In this document: positions 23,384 to 33,184 of the stretch, piece by piece | How the letters are laid out: each line of letters starts with the position of its first letter | Numbering within the stretch: position 1 is the first letter of the stretch | Source: Halovivax limisalsi | Lineage (GTDB): Archaea; Halobacteriota; Halobacteria; Halobacteriales; Natrialbaceae | NCBI RefSeq assembly: GCF_023093535.1 | Contig: NZ_CP095757.1 | Location: 310,001 to 374,000 of the forward strand | Reading direction: 5' to 3' | DNA: 64,000 nucleotides | Notes under the pieces: generated by a model | The model's database searches: none | The model's input: the letters and a program-made list of their open reading frames with translations, nothing else | Told to the model about the DNA's origin: nothing | Program-made: the position numbers and the translations under genes

Positions 23384-24409
23384 TCACTCCTCACCTTCCT
23401 CGAAATCGACCCGCGGGACGAACGGCCCGAAGTCGGCGGTGCGACTCGCGATCGTCGCGATCCGGAACGTGTAGACCAGCAGCACGATGAAGGGCAGGAA
23501 GACGAGCGTCACCACGGCGCTGACGAGCAGCACGAGGCCGGTTCGGTCGTCGACGGTCGCGATGAGTTCCGGATAGCTCATCATGAACAGCCCGCCGCCG
23601 AACAGCGTCGGAAAGCCGACGTACAGCAGGAGTTTCGAGAGGTGGGCCAGCTCGTGTTGCATGTACATCGTCTTGAACGCCTGGCGGGCGACCGCGAGGT
23701 GGCCGAGGACGTCGATCAGCTCCTCGAGCGTCTCGACGGTCGTAGCGGGGAGGTCGTCCGCGTGGTGGGCCCCGATCGTCCGGGCCGCGTGACGGTGTGC
23801 GCCGTTGAAGTGGCCGAGGACGGCCGAGAGCGCGTCGAACGTGCCGAAGTCGGCCTCCTCGAGCGCCTCGATGACGATCGCGCTCTCCTCGGTGACCGAC
23901 TCGACGAGGTTACCGAGCGGGTCGGCGGCCGGACCGGCGTCGCCCCCCTCAGCGACAGGCCGGAGCGCGTTCGCCCGGTCGTCGACGGCCTCGACCAGGT
24001 GCTGGAGGAAGTCGGCGGGCGCGGCCGGGCTCACGGGGTCGTCCGTCACGCCCTCGACCGTCCGCCGGAAGTCGGCCATGCCGTCGAACCGCTCGGCCAG
24101 GTCGCCGGGCCAGCCGAGTTCCTGCGAGAGGACGAGCTGGTTGATCGCGAGGACGATGGTGATGAACGGGAGCGTCCCGCCGACGATGGCGGCGACGAGG
24201 GTGGTCGCCGTATCGGGGTCGGCAACCGGAACGTACCCGGCGAGGCCGAGTCCGAGCGTCGTCGCGAACACCGCGACCGAGAGGATCCCCGCGAGGACGT
24301 AGCGATTCCCGTCGAGGAGAACCCACCGGCGCAGCGGTGACTCGCGAAGGCGCTCATGAACCAGATCGCTGCGAGTCGTCGCGTCGTCGATCGGCTGATC
24401 GGCCGACAC
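23384..24409 (-). CDS. Uncharacterised membrane protein with two helix pairs
   Basis: A 341-residue protein with two transmembrane helices near the N-terminus (YVLAGILSVAVFATTLGLGL and TLVAAIVGGTLPFITIVLAI). A long soluble helical domain (residues 95-255) is followed by two more helices (LLYVGFPTLFGGGLFMMSY and VLLVSAVVTLVFLPFIVLLV). I chose the GTG at 24409 (VSADQPIDD) because the longer frame upstream is arginine-rich. The family, with its NQLVLSQELGWPGDLAERFD segment, is known in haloarchaea but uncharacterised. It is convergent with the HPP gene. Confidence 0.72.
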   Translation of the reverse strand: MSADQPIDDATTRSDLVHERLRESPLRRWVLLDGNRYVLAGILSVAVFATTLGLGLAGYVPVADPDTATTLVAAIVGGTLPFITIVLAINQLVLSQELGWPGDLAERFDGMADFRRTVEGVTDDPVSPAAPADFLQHLVEAVDDRANALRPVAEGGDAGPAADPLGNLVESVTEESAIVIEALEEADFGTFDALSAVLGHFNGAHRHAARTIGAHHADDLPATTVETLEELIDVLGHLAVARQAFKTMYMQHELAHLSKLLLYVGFPTLFGGGLFMMSYPELIATVDDRTGLVLLVSAVVTLVFLPFIVLLVYTFRIATIASRTADFGPFVPRVDFEEGEE

Positions 24410-24542
24410 ACGAACCGCCTCAACGCGTCGGCGAATAAGCCCACGTTCCGCTCGCACGCGCTGTGACGCCGGCGCGTGGCGACTCGGTACCGAACGAGCG
24501 GATCCGAACCGTCCGATCGCTCGCACGCCCATCCGTCGCCGC

Positions 24543-24706
24543 GATCGGCGACTCGTAGACGTCCCCGACGAGTGGGTCGGCGCTCGGCGTAGTCCGCGGC
24601 GGCTTCGAGTACGGCGGTCACCGACGGTTCGAGCGCCTCCCAGCCATCGCGGTCGTGGGCCACCCGGTCACCGGGCTCGTACGAGGGGGACGTGTCCCAC
24701 GGCAGG
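24543..24706 (-). pseudogene. Broken second carbohydrate-binding module
   Basis: The upstream surface protein leaves its natural frame at 24700. Removing the C at that position on the plus strand turns EYPAVGHVPLV into EYPAWDTSPSYEPGDRVAHD and then RDGWEALEPSV, which matches the first module (YPAWDERVMYFTGDRVVHDG, then DAWEASSW). Further on, another frame shows a DPLVGDVYESPI-like end, so at least one more indel is present. The region 24410-24667 has no other gene. Confidence 0.65.
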
Positions 24707-27199
24707 GTACTCGCCCTCGGACCAGTCGTCGCCGCCCGCTGACTCGTCCTCGATGCGCTCCCAGGGGCTCTCCCGGGACGCGCCGGGCTCGTCGCCGCGG
24801 GTCCACGAGCTGGCCTCCCAGGCGTCGCCGTCGTGGACGACCCGGTCGCCGGTAAAGTACATCACCCTCTCGTCCCAGGCGGGGTAGTCGAGCTCCCCGC
24901 CGTCGTCCTCGGTGACCGTGAGCATCGCGGAGGAGTCGTCTGCCGGGACCGACGCGCTGGCGTTGTCCGCGGGGACGCCGTCCTCGATGTCACCGGTCGG
25001 CGGCAGCCAGACGGCGGTCGCCTCGATCTCGTGGTCGCCGGGCTCTTCGGGGATCACGGTCAACTCGGCGAAGATAGTCTCGCGTGCGTCGACGCTCGTC
25101 CCGCGCCACCACAGCTCCTCCTCGTGGAAGGTGCCGTCGGCGTCGACGTCGACGACCTGGAGGTTCTCGGGCATCTCGACGACCATCGCGGGGCTGCCCA
25201 CGTCGGTCTCGCCGCGGAGCTCCAGGATAACGGTCGTCTCTTCGCCGACCACGGCCTCGCCAGCACCAGCCGCCGCGCTGAGGCGCTCCTGTGGCGGGGC
25301 GTTCGGACCGGTCCGGAGCACGGACGCGCTCGCGTCGACCGGGTTACCGTCGACGGCGGCGGTCGCTCCCACCGGAATGTCGCCCCGGTCCCTGTTCCAG
25401 ACGGTGACCTCGGTGCTGGCCGTCTCGCCGGCCGTCAACTGGGTGAGCTCCCACTCGCGGGCGTCCTCGTCGAACGTGCCGTCGCCGCCGACGTCGAGGA
25501 TCTGGAGGTCCTCGGTGAGCTCGGCGGTCACCGTCGCGTCGGCGACGTCCTCGGTCGCACTCACCTCGAAGGTGATCGCTCCCTCCCCGCGCTCGTAGTG
25601 CTCGGGGACGGAGACGTCGACGGAGAGCGCCTCGTCCGGGACCGTCCCCTCCTCGCGGACGTTGACCGTCGCGTTCGCGCTCTCGACCGGGTCGCCCCGG
25701 ACCAGCGCGTCGGTGCCGACCTCGTACTCGCCGGGCTCGTCCGCCACCACGGTGAGTTCGGCAGCGAGCGTCTCGCCCTGGTCGATCGTCACGTAGCGCC
25801 ATCGGTCGAGATCGCCGTCGTACTGGGCTTTGGCGGAGACATCGACGACCTCGAGCCCGTCGGCTACCGCCACGTCGGCCTCGGGGCCGACGACGTCGGC
25901 GAGGCTCGACAGCGCGACGGTCACCGTCGCCTCCTCGCCGACCTCGACGGTGTCGCCGGTCGCGTCGATCGACAGCGCGTCTTCGGGCGCGGGGGTGGAC
26001 GAGTTGGGTTCGAAGGACACCGTCCCGCTCGTCTCGTCCACCACCTCGCCATCCGCGATCGCGTCGGCGCTGAACTCGTACTCGCCCGCCCGGTCGGCGG
26101 TCACGTAGAGCCGGCCGTCGCGGTACTCGCCCAGGTCGACTTCGTGGAACGCCCAGCGCACCTCATCCTCGTGGAAGGTGCCATCGTAGCTCCGCTCGTC
26201 GAGCAGCTTCAGATCCTCGTCTAGCTCCACGTCGACCTCGGGCTCGGCGACTCGCTCGCCGCCCCGGACCTCGAACTCGATCCACGCCTGCTCGCCCGCC
26301 TCGACGTCCTCGTAGGAGGGCCCCTGGGACGTCTCGAGGGCCAGTGCCGTGTCGGGGCGCTCGGGACGGACGTGCAGGATCGAGTGGTTGTACTCCGCCA
26401 GCTCCCCGTCGACGACCGCGGACGCCGTGGAGTATCTCGCGATGTCCCGCTCGATCGGCTCGTCGGCCCGGACCGTCATCTCGACCTCGCGCGTGTCGTT
26501 GGTCTCGAATCCGGAGAACGCCCAGCGGTACTCCGCGCTGTTGGTCCGGCCCTCGTCGGCCCCGAAGAGCTCGCCCTCGCCGGGCCCGTCGGCCGAGACG
26601 AACTCGGTGTCGTCGGGCACATTGAGCCAGAGCTCGGGGTCGTCGACGCCCGCCATCCCGGAGACGTTCGCCTCGATCGTCGCCTCCTCGCCGGCATACA
26701 CCTCGCCAGCACCGGCACCCACCGCCAGGTCGTAGACGGCGAGGTCGGCGCTCGCGACGTCGCGGACCTCGCCTTCGACGAGCGCCTCCGCGGCGAACTC
26801 GTACTCGCCGGCGTCCTCGGAGTAGGACTTGATCGAGACCGCCGCCGACTCACCCGCCTCGACGTTCGGCAGGTGTACCCGACCCGCCTCCTCGTCGTAC
26901 TCCACCTGGCCCCGCGCGTTGCCGATGCCGTTGACCGACCAGATCTCGGCGCCGTCGGGGACGTCGAGCTCGAGGACGGGATCGTCGGCTGCCGTCTCGG
27001 CCGTCAGTTCGAACTGAAGCCTCGCGAGGTCATAGGATCCCTCGTCCGTGATGTCGCCGGATCCCGATAGCGAGACCTCGGGATCGCGGTCCTCCCGGAC
27101 GTCCGCGGCGCCGACGGTCAGCGCACCGACTGCGACCGTACCGAGGACCAGGGCGATCGCGAGCCCGATGCCGGCCGCGAGCGTGTGTGCGCGTTTCAT
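24668..27199 (-). CDS. Large secreted surface protein with six beta-domain repeats and a CBM5/12-like module
   Basis: An 843-residue protein with an N-terminal signal (MKRAHTLAAGIGLAIALVLG). About six acidic immunoglobulin-like repeats of 105-130 residues follow, each with a pattern such as GTFHEDEVRWAF or GTFDEDAREWEL, then a GE-x2-EYE strand. Near residue 770 a chitin-binding-type module appears (YPAWDERVMYFTGDRVVHDG). The repeats resemble the DUF11/CARDB group of extracellular adhesion domains. The C-terminus EYPAVGHVPLVRAR results from a frameshift into a second module. A promoter is likely in the AT-rich block 27410-27470, giving a leader of over 200 nt. Its role may be binding polysaccharide at the cell surface. 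Confidence 0.8.
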   Translation of the reverse strand: MKRAHTLAAGIGLAIALVLGTVAVGALTVGAADVREDRDPEVSLSGSGDITDEGSYDLARLQFELTAETAADDPVLELDVPDGAEIWSVNGIGNARGQVEYDEEAGRVHLPNVEAGESAAVSIKSYSEDAGEYEFAAEALVEGEVRDVASADLAVYDLAVGAGAGEVYAGEEATIEANVSGMAGVDDPELWLNVPDDTEFVSADGPGEGELFGADEGRTNSAEYRWAFSGFETNDTREVEMTVRADEPIERDIARYSTASAVVDGELAEYNHSILHVRPERPDTALALETSQGPSYEDVEAGEQAWIEFEVRGGERVAEPEVDVELDEDLKLLDERSYDGTFHEDEVRWAFHEVDLGEYRDGRLYVTADRAGEYEFSADAIADGEVVDETSGTVSFEPNSSTPAPEDALSIDATGDTVEVGEEATVTVALSSLADVVGPEADVAVADGLEVVDVSAKAQYDGDLDRWRYVTIDQGETLAAELTVVADEPGEYEVGTDALVRGDPVESANATVNVREEGTVPDEALSVDVSVPEHYERGEGAITFEVSATEDVADATVTAELTEDLQILDVGGDGTFDEDAREWELTQLTAGETASTEVTVWNRDRGDIPVGATAAVDGNPVDASASVLRTGPNAPPQERLSAAAGAGEAVVGEETTVILELRGETDVGSPAMVVEMPENLQVVDVDADGTFHEEELWWRGTSVDARETIFAELTVIPEEPGDHEIEATAVWLPPTGDIEDGVPADNASASVPADDSSAMLTVTEDDGGELDYPAWDERVMYFTGDRVVHDGDAWEASSWTRGDEPGASRESPWERIEDESAGGDDWSEGEYPAVGHVPLVRAR

Positions 27200-27706
27200 G
27201 GTTGTTGGGAGTCGGCCGATACCTCGCGGCCGGTGGGCGCGCGTTCAGGAGCCGATTCCTCGACGCTCGCAGAGGGCTCGACGTTCCGCGGACGAACGGG
27301 TTCGTCCCACGGCGAGCCGGTCGTTCGACGATTCGACGATGCGGTCGATCGGCGGCAGCCGGGACCGCCGGGCCTCGTCTGCTGAAGTCTGGGTTCCATA
27401 CGCGGGAGAAGAAGAGAAATCAATTGAAGAGTATTTTTCAATATTTGTAGAAATTATCTCCAAATTCCGTCTAGAATTCCCTCGAACGGGCGACCCCCGG
27501 GTCGTCGACTCGCGGAACCGGACCGGTGACCGACGCTGATCGATCCGTGTTTCTGGCGGACAGCAACCGGGTACGCGATGCCGACGTCGACCGGCGTGCG
27601 ATGCGTCTCGTTCGCGCGTCGGGATGCGGGCTGCGGCGGTGTCGCCCGCGGCTACCCGCGATTCGTTCGCGATCCGGAGGCGGTGAGCGAGACGAACCGC
27701 CTCGCC
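27200..27706. other. Gap with an AT-rich promoter-like block
   Basis: No credible gene is seen. The block 27410-27475 is conspicuously AT-rich (AGTATTTTTCAATATTTGTAG) and probably promotes the surface protein gene on the minus strand. The part 27480-27706 is high-GC spacer after the phosphohexomutase stop. Confidence 0.4.
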
Positions 27707-29068
27707 TTACCCGTCGACGGCGGCGACCAACACGTCGTAGAGCTCGTCGGCGAGCGACGCCGCGCGGTCGGCGTCGCGCGCCTCGGCGTAGATGCGGACC
27801 AGCGGTTCGGTGCCCGAGGGGCGAGCGAGGACCCAGGCGTCGCCGTAGTCGAGGCGGTAGCCGTCGCGGGTGTTGAGTTCGGCGTCGGCGGTGCGGGCGT
27901 GGTTGGCCGCGGCGTCGAGCATGGCGTCGCGTTCGGCTGACGAGTCGTACTCGACGTTCCGACGGACGTTGGCGTAGCCGTCGTAGGGCGCGACGAGGTC
28001 GCTCGGCGGCGTCTCGACGACGAGTTCGAGAAAGCGCGCGGCGATGTAGGCGCCGTCGCGGGCCAGGCGGTAGTCGGGAAAGAAGATCCCCCCGTTGCCC
28101 TCGCCCGCGATCGGGACGTGTCGGCCGGCCCGCTGCAGGTCGCGGATGCGCGTGATGATGTTGGTCGAGCCGATCGGCGTGAGTTCGACGTCGGCGCCGA
28201 CCTCGGTCGCGACGTCGACCAGGCGCTGGGAGACGTTGACCGCCGAGACGAGCGCGTCGCCCGCCTCGAGTTCCGCCGCGGCGAGGGCGGCGAAGGTGGC
28301 GTCGCCTTCGAGGTACGTTCCGGATTCGTCGAAGAAGATGGCGCGATCGGCGTCGCCGTCGTGGGCGATACCGACGTCGGCGTCGGCCGCCCGCACCAGC
28401 CGGCCCAGATCCCCGAGGTTCTCCGCGACCGGTTCCGGATCGCGACCCGGGAAGCGGCCGTCGGGCTGGGCGTTGACGGTGACGACGCGACAGCCCAGCG
28501 ACCGGAAGAGTTCCGGGTTGGTCAGCGAGCCGGCGCCGTGGCCGGGGTCGAGGGCGACGGTGAGGTCGGCGTCGGCGATCCGCTCGCGATCGACGGCCGA
28601 GCGCACCGCCTCGACGTAGCGTCGGCGGGCGCCGTCGACCTCGCGGACGCGACCGATCTCGTCCCAGGGCGCGTCGACGAACGCCTCCGCGAGTAGCGTC
28701 TCCTCGATGCGCTCCAGGTCGGTCACCGCGAGTTCGACGCCGTCGGCGCCGATCAGCTTCACGCCGTTGTACTCCGGCGGGTTGTGCGAGGCGGTGACGA
28801 CGATGGCCGGGACGCCCTCGCGCTCGGCGTAGGCCTGGGCGCCCGGCGTCGGGACGATCCCCAGCCGATCTACGTCCGTCCCGACGCTCGCCAGTCCGCT
28901 CGTCGCCGCGTCGACGAGCATCCGGCCGGTCTTCCGGGTGTCGCGCGCGATGGCGACGCGGGGGACGTCCCAGGCCGTGCCGGCGGCTTTCGCCACCCGT
29001 AGGACGAACGCCGGCGTCAGCTCCTCGTTCGCCACGCCGCGAGCCCCGCTCGACCCGAATACGTCCAT
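27707..29068 (-). CDS. Phosphoglucosamine/phosphomanno-mutase family enzyme
   Basis: A 453-residue alpha-D-phosphohexomutase. The phosphoserine loop is in IVVTASHNPPEYNGVKLIGA (about residue 93), the metal loop is GIAHDGDADRAIFF (about 235), the sugar loop is GEGNGGIFFPDY, and the phosphate-binding loop ARPSGTEPLVRIYAEA is near the C-terminus. The ATG at 29068 gives the canonical start MDVFGSSGARGVANEELTPA. It probably interconverts hexose or glucosamine 6- and 1-phosphates for glycan precursor synthesis. It is divergent from the HVO_0234-like gene at 29183, with a 114-nt shared promoter region. Confidence 0.92.
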   Translation of the reverse strand: MDVFGSSGARGVANEELTPAFVLRVAKAAGTAWDVPRVAIARDTRKTGRMLVDAATSGLASVGTDVDRLGIVPTPGAQAYAEREGVPAIVVTASHNPPEYNGVKLIGADGVELAVTDLERIEETLLAEAFVDAPWDEIGRVREVDGARRRYVEAVRSAVDRERIADADLTVALDPGHGAGSLTNPELFRSLGCRVVTVNAQPDGRFPGRDPEPVAENLGDLGRLVRAADADVGIAHDGDADRAIFFDESGTYLEGDATFAALAAAELEAGDALVSAVNVSQRLVDVATEVGADVELTPIGSTNIITRIRDLQRAGRHVPIAGEGNGGIFFPDYRLARDGAYIAARFLELVVETPPSDLVAPYDGYANVRRNVEYDSSAERDAMLDAAANHARTADAELNTRDGYRLDYGDAWVLARPSGTEPLVRIYAEARDADRAASLADELYDVLVAAVDG

Positions 29069-29182
29069 TACCGGATACTCCGACCGCCCACCCCAAAGAA
29101 ATTCCGACACGGTTCCCCGCCGCTCGCGGCCGGTCGACCTCGATTGGGAACACTTTCCTCCCGGCTGGCCGACGCTTCCCCC

Positions 29183-30385
29183 ATGCAGACGCTCTCCGAG
29201 AAGCGCGTCTACGACGACCGCGTCGGCGCGCGGACGGGTTACGTCGCGTGCGAAACCGGCCTCGTCGCGGTTCGCGTCACCGGGACGAGCGTCGGCGAGT
29301 TCTCGCTCGTCGATCGCCGCCCGGCCCGCGACGTTGCACTCACACGGACCGGGCCGACGGTTGACGGGGCGAGGGCGGCCGGCGATCCGACCGCCGCGAC
29401 GACGGTGGACGGGGGGTCGGCCGACGCGAGGACGGCGGCCGATGCTTCGGAATCGGCCCCCGAGTCGGCGTCCGGATCCGCCCGATCGCTGCTCGTCGTC
29501 GCGACGGCCGACGACGTCGTGGTCGGGACTCCCGCTTCGGACCGAGCCGCCGCTCCGGACGGGGACGCCGGTGATTCGCCGACCGACCCGGCGCTGGCGG
29601 CGACCGGCTTCGGGCCCGCCGTCGCCGTCGGGATCGGACCGAACGGGATCGTCGCCGCCTCGCCGGCGGGTGAACTTCGGCGACTCGAATACGAGCGCCC
29701 TGGGTCGGTGACGAACGGTGACCGGGAGCCGGGCGACGATCCCGAAAGCTGGGAGTCGATCGACACGCCCGACGACTGGAAAACGGGTGACGCCCCGGAG
29801 TCGGCGACGATCGACGCGCACGATAACCCGGAGACGGCGGGCGATTCCGACGGCGAGCGGGTCACGGCCGTCGCCCCGCCCCTCGTCGGAACCGACCGCG
29901 GCGTCTACCGACTCGGCGGGGACTCGCTCCGCCCGGCCGGCCTCGAGGCGGTCCGGACGGTGGCGAGCGCCGACGCGCCGCTGGTTGGAACGACCGCGGG
30001 CCTCTACGCCCTCGGAAACGGCTGGCTGCGACGGTTCGACGGACCGGTCGATGCCGTCACTCGCGTCGAGTCCGCGTCGTCGGCCGCGACGGGGCGGAAC
30101 GGGGCGCCGACGGTCGGTGCGTCGGCGGTCCTGGCCAGCGGGCGCGAACTGTACGCCGCGACCGAGGGGTCGACGACCGATAGCGAGTCGTGGACTCCCG
30201 TCGCGACCGCCGAGGCGCCCGTCGTCGACCTGACGAGCGTCGCGTCGGGCCACGTCTGGGCGCTCGCGGCCGACGGGTCGATACTCGTGCTCGATTGTCG
30301 CGATGCGGACGCCGACTCGATCGACGCCCGGAGCCACCCGCTCGGCATCGTCGACCCGCGGTCGGTCGACGCGCCGACCGCGTGA
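29183..30385 (+). CDS. HVO_0234-like beta-propeller protein
   Basis: A 400-residue protein starting MQTLSEKRVYDDRVGARTGY, which I recognise as the start of the haloarchaeal HVO_0234 family. Repeated short strands such as GTDRGVYRLGGDSL, GTTAGLYALGNGWLRRF and SGRELYAATEG point to a beta-propeller. Several low-complexity acidic Asp/Pro/Glu insertions (about residues 60-95, 112-130 and 180-225) separate the blades. Function unknown; it may be a scaffold. The start follows a short AT-rich patch at 29140-29160. Confidence 0.72.
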   Translation: MQTLSEKRVYDDRVGARTGYVACETGLVAVRVTGTSVGEFSLVDRRPARDVALTRTGPTVDGARAAGDPTAATTVDGGSADARTAADASESAPESASGSARSLLVVATADDVVVGTPASDRAAAPDGDAGDSPTDPALAATGFGPAVAVGIGPNGIVAASPAGELRRLEYERPGSVTNGDREPGDDPESWESIDTPDDWKTGDAPESATIDAHDNPETAGDSDGERVTAVAPPLVGTDRGVYRLGGDSLRPAGLEAVRTVASADAPLVGTTAGLYALGNGWLRRFDGPVDAVTRVESASSAATGRNGAPTVGASAVLASGRELYAATEGSTTDSESWTPVATAEAPVVDLTSVASGHVWALAADGSILVLDCRDADADSIDARSHPLGIVDPRSVDAPTA

Positions 30386-30475
30386 TCGACGCGGGAATCG
30401 GGACCGACCGCCTCGTGATGCTTCTCCGATGAATGTCTGACAAAGTGTTATCCCACCCTAGACGAATTGCCGGGT

Positions 30476-31018
30476 ATGACCCGACCGACACGAAGACGGC
30501 TGCTCGGCGTCGCCGGCGCCGCGAGCGTCGGCGCCGTCGCCGGCTGTCTCGGCGGCGACGAGCCGGACGAGGGGACGTCCGACGGGAGCGACGGCGAGGA
30601 CGGCACCGACGGGAACACGACCGACGGCGAGGGTAGCGGAGATGGCGACGATAGCGGCGACGACGACGGGAGCGACGAGTCGCCCGAGCCGGCGGGGACC
30701 GTCCTCGGCGACATTTCGATTCACAACCTCCACGAGCAGGAACACGAACTCTCCGTCATGGTCGAGATCGGCGGCGAGACGCGGACGTGGCCGGAACCGA
30801 TCCTCGAAGCGGGTCCCAGCACGACGACGCTCGAACGGGAGTGGCCGGACAGCGGCGAGCCGTTCATGGTCCGCGTCCGAATGGACGGCGGCCAGTTCCG
30901 CGACGTCCGACCGGACCAGTGGAACGACCCGGCCTGCGTCAACCTCGTCGTCGTGATCGACGCGTCCGGCTCGCTCAACGTCGCCGGCGACACGACCGGC
31001 GGCTACTGCGCCGAGTAG
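30476..31018 (+). CDS. Tat-exported lipoprotein, small beta domain
   Basis: A 180-residue protein starting MTRPTRRRLLGVAGAASVGA with lipobox AGC, then about 45 acidic Gly/Asp/Glu residues and a beta-sandwich-like domain (ISIHNLHEQEHELSVMVEIG, then FMVRVRMDGGQFRDV and CVNLVVVIDASGSLNV). Similar domains occur in many haloarchaeal lipoproteins of unknown role. The ATG at 30476 was preferred over the TTG at 30467. A TATA-like run lies around 30448. Confidence 0.8.
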   Translation: MTRPTRRRLLGVAGAASVGAVAGCLGGDEPDEGTSDGSDGEDGTDGNTTDGEGSGDGDDSGDDDGSDESPEPAGTVLGDISIHNLHEQEHELSVMVEIGGETRTWPEPILEAGPSTTTLEREWPDSGEPFMVRVRMDGGQFRDVRPDQWNDPACVNLVVVIDASGSLNVAGDTTGGYCAE

Positions 31019-31119
31019 GCGTCGGAGTCCGGGTCGTCTCGGAGCCGGCCTCGACTCCAACCAACCGATCGCGTCCCACAACCGAAACCGGTTCGTACCC
31101 GCCGCCGCAGATGTCGGGT

Positions 31120-31977
31120 ATGATCGTCAGTGGCTCTTCCTCGCAGTCCCTCGCCGCGAGCCTCGCCGCGGCGCTGTCCGAACCGCTCGCGGACGTCTCG
31201 GTGTCGCACTTTCCGGACGGCGAACTCCTCGCCGCGATCGAGGACGGGCTCGCGTCGGTCGAGCGCGCGGTGATCGTGGCCGCGACCGTCTCGAGCGACG
31301 ACCACCTCGAACTCCTCCAGTTGCAGGACGCCGCGCGCGAAGCCGGCGTCGGTGAGGTCGTCACGGTCCTGCCGTACATGGGCTACGCCCGACAGGATCG
31401 GGCGTTCGAGGCCGGCCAGCCCGTGTCGGCGCGCGCCGTCGCCCGCGCCGTCTCGACGGGGACCGACCGGGTCCTGACGGTGAACCCCCACGAGCGGGCC
31501 GTCTGCGACTTCTTCGACCCGCCCGCGACGGCCGTGGACGCGGCGCCCGCCCTCGCGGAGCCGCTGCCGGCCGACCTCGACGACCCCGTCTTCCTCTCCC
31601 CCGACGCGGGCGCGGTCGACATCGCCGAGGCCGTCCGCGACGCCCACGGCGGCGGGACCGTCGACTACTTCGAGAAGACCCGTCGCTCGGGGACCGAGGT
31701 CGAGATCGCCCCGAGCGACGTCGCCGTGGCCGATCGCGACGTGGTCGTCGTCGACGACATCATCGCCACCGGCGGGACGATGAGCGAGGCCGTCGCCGTC
31801 CTCGAATCGCGCGGCGCCGCCCGCACGTTCGTCGGCTGCGTCCACCCGCTGCTCGCCGGCGCGGCCTACACCCGCCTCTCGCGCGCCGGCGTCGAAGCGA
31901 TCTACGGCACGGATACGATCGAGGGGCCCGCGAGCGCCGTCTCCGTCGCGCCGATCCTGGCGGACGCGCTCGAGTGA
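31120..31977 (+). CDS. prs: Ribose-phosphate diphosphokinase
   Basis: A 285-residue enzyme making PRPP from ribose 5-phosphate and ATP, feeding purine, pyrimidine, histidine and tryptophan synthesis. Signatures are SVSHFPDGELLAAIEDG, VLPYMGYARQDRAFEAGQPV (flexible ATP loop), TVNPHERAVCDFFD, FLSPDAG and the PRPP loop VVVVDDIIATGGTMSEAV (from about residue 208). The ATG at 31120 yields MIVSGSSSQSLAASL, the standard archaeal start; the upstream ATG at 31111 adds three residues. A GC hairpin CGCACGG/CCGTGCG followed by TTT at 31991-32019 may be its terminator. Confidence 0.94.
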   Translation: MIVSGSSSQSLAASLAAALSEPLADVSVSHFPDGELLAAIEDGLASVERAVIVAATVSSDDHLELLQLQDAAREAGVGEVVTVLPYMGYARQDRAFEAGQPVSARAVARAVSTGTDRVLTVNPHERAVCDFFDPPATAVDAAPALAEPLPADLDDPVFLSPDAGAVDIAEAVRDAHGGGTVDYFEKTRRSGTEVEIAPSDVAVADRDVVVVDDIIATGGTMSEAVAVLESRGAARTFVGCVHPLLAGAAYTRLSRAGVEAIYGTDTIEGPASAVSVAPILADALE

Positions 31978-32055
31978 GCGGGCGCGGCGGCGCACGGACC
32001 GCGACCGGACCGTGCGTTTATGGGGACGTCCATTGTGGACGGACACTGCACACTG

Positions 32056-32289
32056 ATGGTATCTCGCTTGATCGATGGAATCCGGGACTACGTTTCGCCG
32101 CAAACGCCACCGCTCGACGGCGGCGGGTGCGCCGACGGGAACGCCACGTCGACTTCGCTCTTTACGTGTCACTCGTGCGGGGAGACGTACATCTCGGAGG
32201 AGATGGACGACTGTCCTCGCTGCAGCGAACCGGTCGAACGAACGCCCTCGTTCGATGACCTCGGGATTCGGACCGGTCGCGGACGGTGA
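32056..32289 (+). CDS. Small zinc-ribbon protein
   Basis: A 77-residue protein with a single zinc ribbon: FTCHSCGETYISEEMDDCPRC (two CxxC knuckles, 17 residues apart). A hydrophilic tail SEPVERTPSFDDLGIR follows. It belongs to the haloarchaeal CPxCG-related small proteins. The ATG at 32056 follows a hairpin GTCCA-TTG-TGGAC at 32028-32040; a start further upstream would run through it. Function unknown. Confidence 0.75.
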   Translation: MVSRLIDGIRDYVSPQTPPLDGGGCADGNATSTSLFTCHSCGETYISEEMDDCPRCSEPVERTPSFDDLGIRTGRGR

Positions 32290-32533
32290 GCGGTCCGGGA
32301 CGACAGACCGCGTGGTGATTCCGCTCGCCGGACGGTATTCGATCGGAATCGGTAGAGTGCGAACACGGCCGGGTTCGCACCCGCCCATACCGGGGTGGTG
32401 ATCGGTCGTAACCGAGGGCTACTTCGATTCTCGACGCGGCGGAACGGCCGTCAGCGCTGCTGTCGACGATCTCGTCGCCGCGCCGTTCGGACGTCGGACG
32501 ACGGCAGTCCCCGGTGATCACCCATCGCAGCGG

Positions 32534-32875
32534 CTACGCCCCGTCGCGGATCGATTCGATCGACTCGTCCGGGACCGCGACCAGTCGGGCCGTCGGGTCG
32601 TACTCGATGACGCCCGCGTCGGCCAGCTTCGGGAGGTGGACGTGGTGGAGTTCGATCGCGATCCGGTCCGGGTCGGCGTCCGGGCCCCCGTCGGGTCCGT
32701 CCATCGCGGCGATCGCCGCCGCGACGTCCGCGAGGTCGACCGTTCGTGGCGCCGTTTCGAGGACCGCGATCACCTGCCGTCGTCGCCGGGAGGCGAGCAG
32801 CTCGTGGCGATCGCTCGCGGGCAGTTCGATCGATCGCACCCTCTCGTCGGCCGCTCGGTTGCGTGATTGGGACAT
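32534..32875 (-). CDS. DUF7344-type winged-helix regulator
   Basis: A 113-residue protein with LLASRRRRQVIAVLETAPRT as the first helices, VDLADVAAAIAAMDG, then IAIELHHVHLPKLADAGVIE and a wing EYDPTARLVAVPD. This is the DUF7344 winged-helix typical of haloarchaeal regulators. Targets unknown. The upstream interval 32876-33184 holds an AT-rich spot (GATATTTTAACG at 32988-32999) but no gene. Confidence 0.85.
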   Translation of the reverse strand: MSQSRNRAADERVRSIELPASDRHELLASRRRRQVIAVLETAPRTVDLADVAAAIAAMDGPDGGPDADPDRIAIELHHVHLPKLADAGVIEYDPTARLVAVPDESIESIRDGA

Positions 32876-33184
32876 GATTTCACGTAGTAGCGGACTACTG
32901 CTTCGTAACGATAGATAACCCGCCGTCTCCCTAAGGGTGCGGCCACAGTGATTAGGCCAGGTCGATCGAACCAGTCATTCGGATCGGATATTTTAACGAA
33001 AGTGCCGTCGCCTGCAGAGCGTTACCGGACGACCACGGGTGAGAGATCCCTCCATCGACGGAGCCCCGCGGGAAAGCGCCTCGTTCGACCCGCTACCCGC
33101 GCCCGACGCCCGATAGACGGTTCGGCCGTCGAAGCCGGTCGCGCGACGGCGTGAATCGCCGCGGCGCCGGTAGGGTGAGGGCCC

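Noticed and set aside
27471-29153. 560-codon minus-strand frame overlapping the phosphohexomutase
   Set aside because: Arginine/proline-rich throughout, shifted by one base from the enzyme frame, no start signal.
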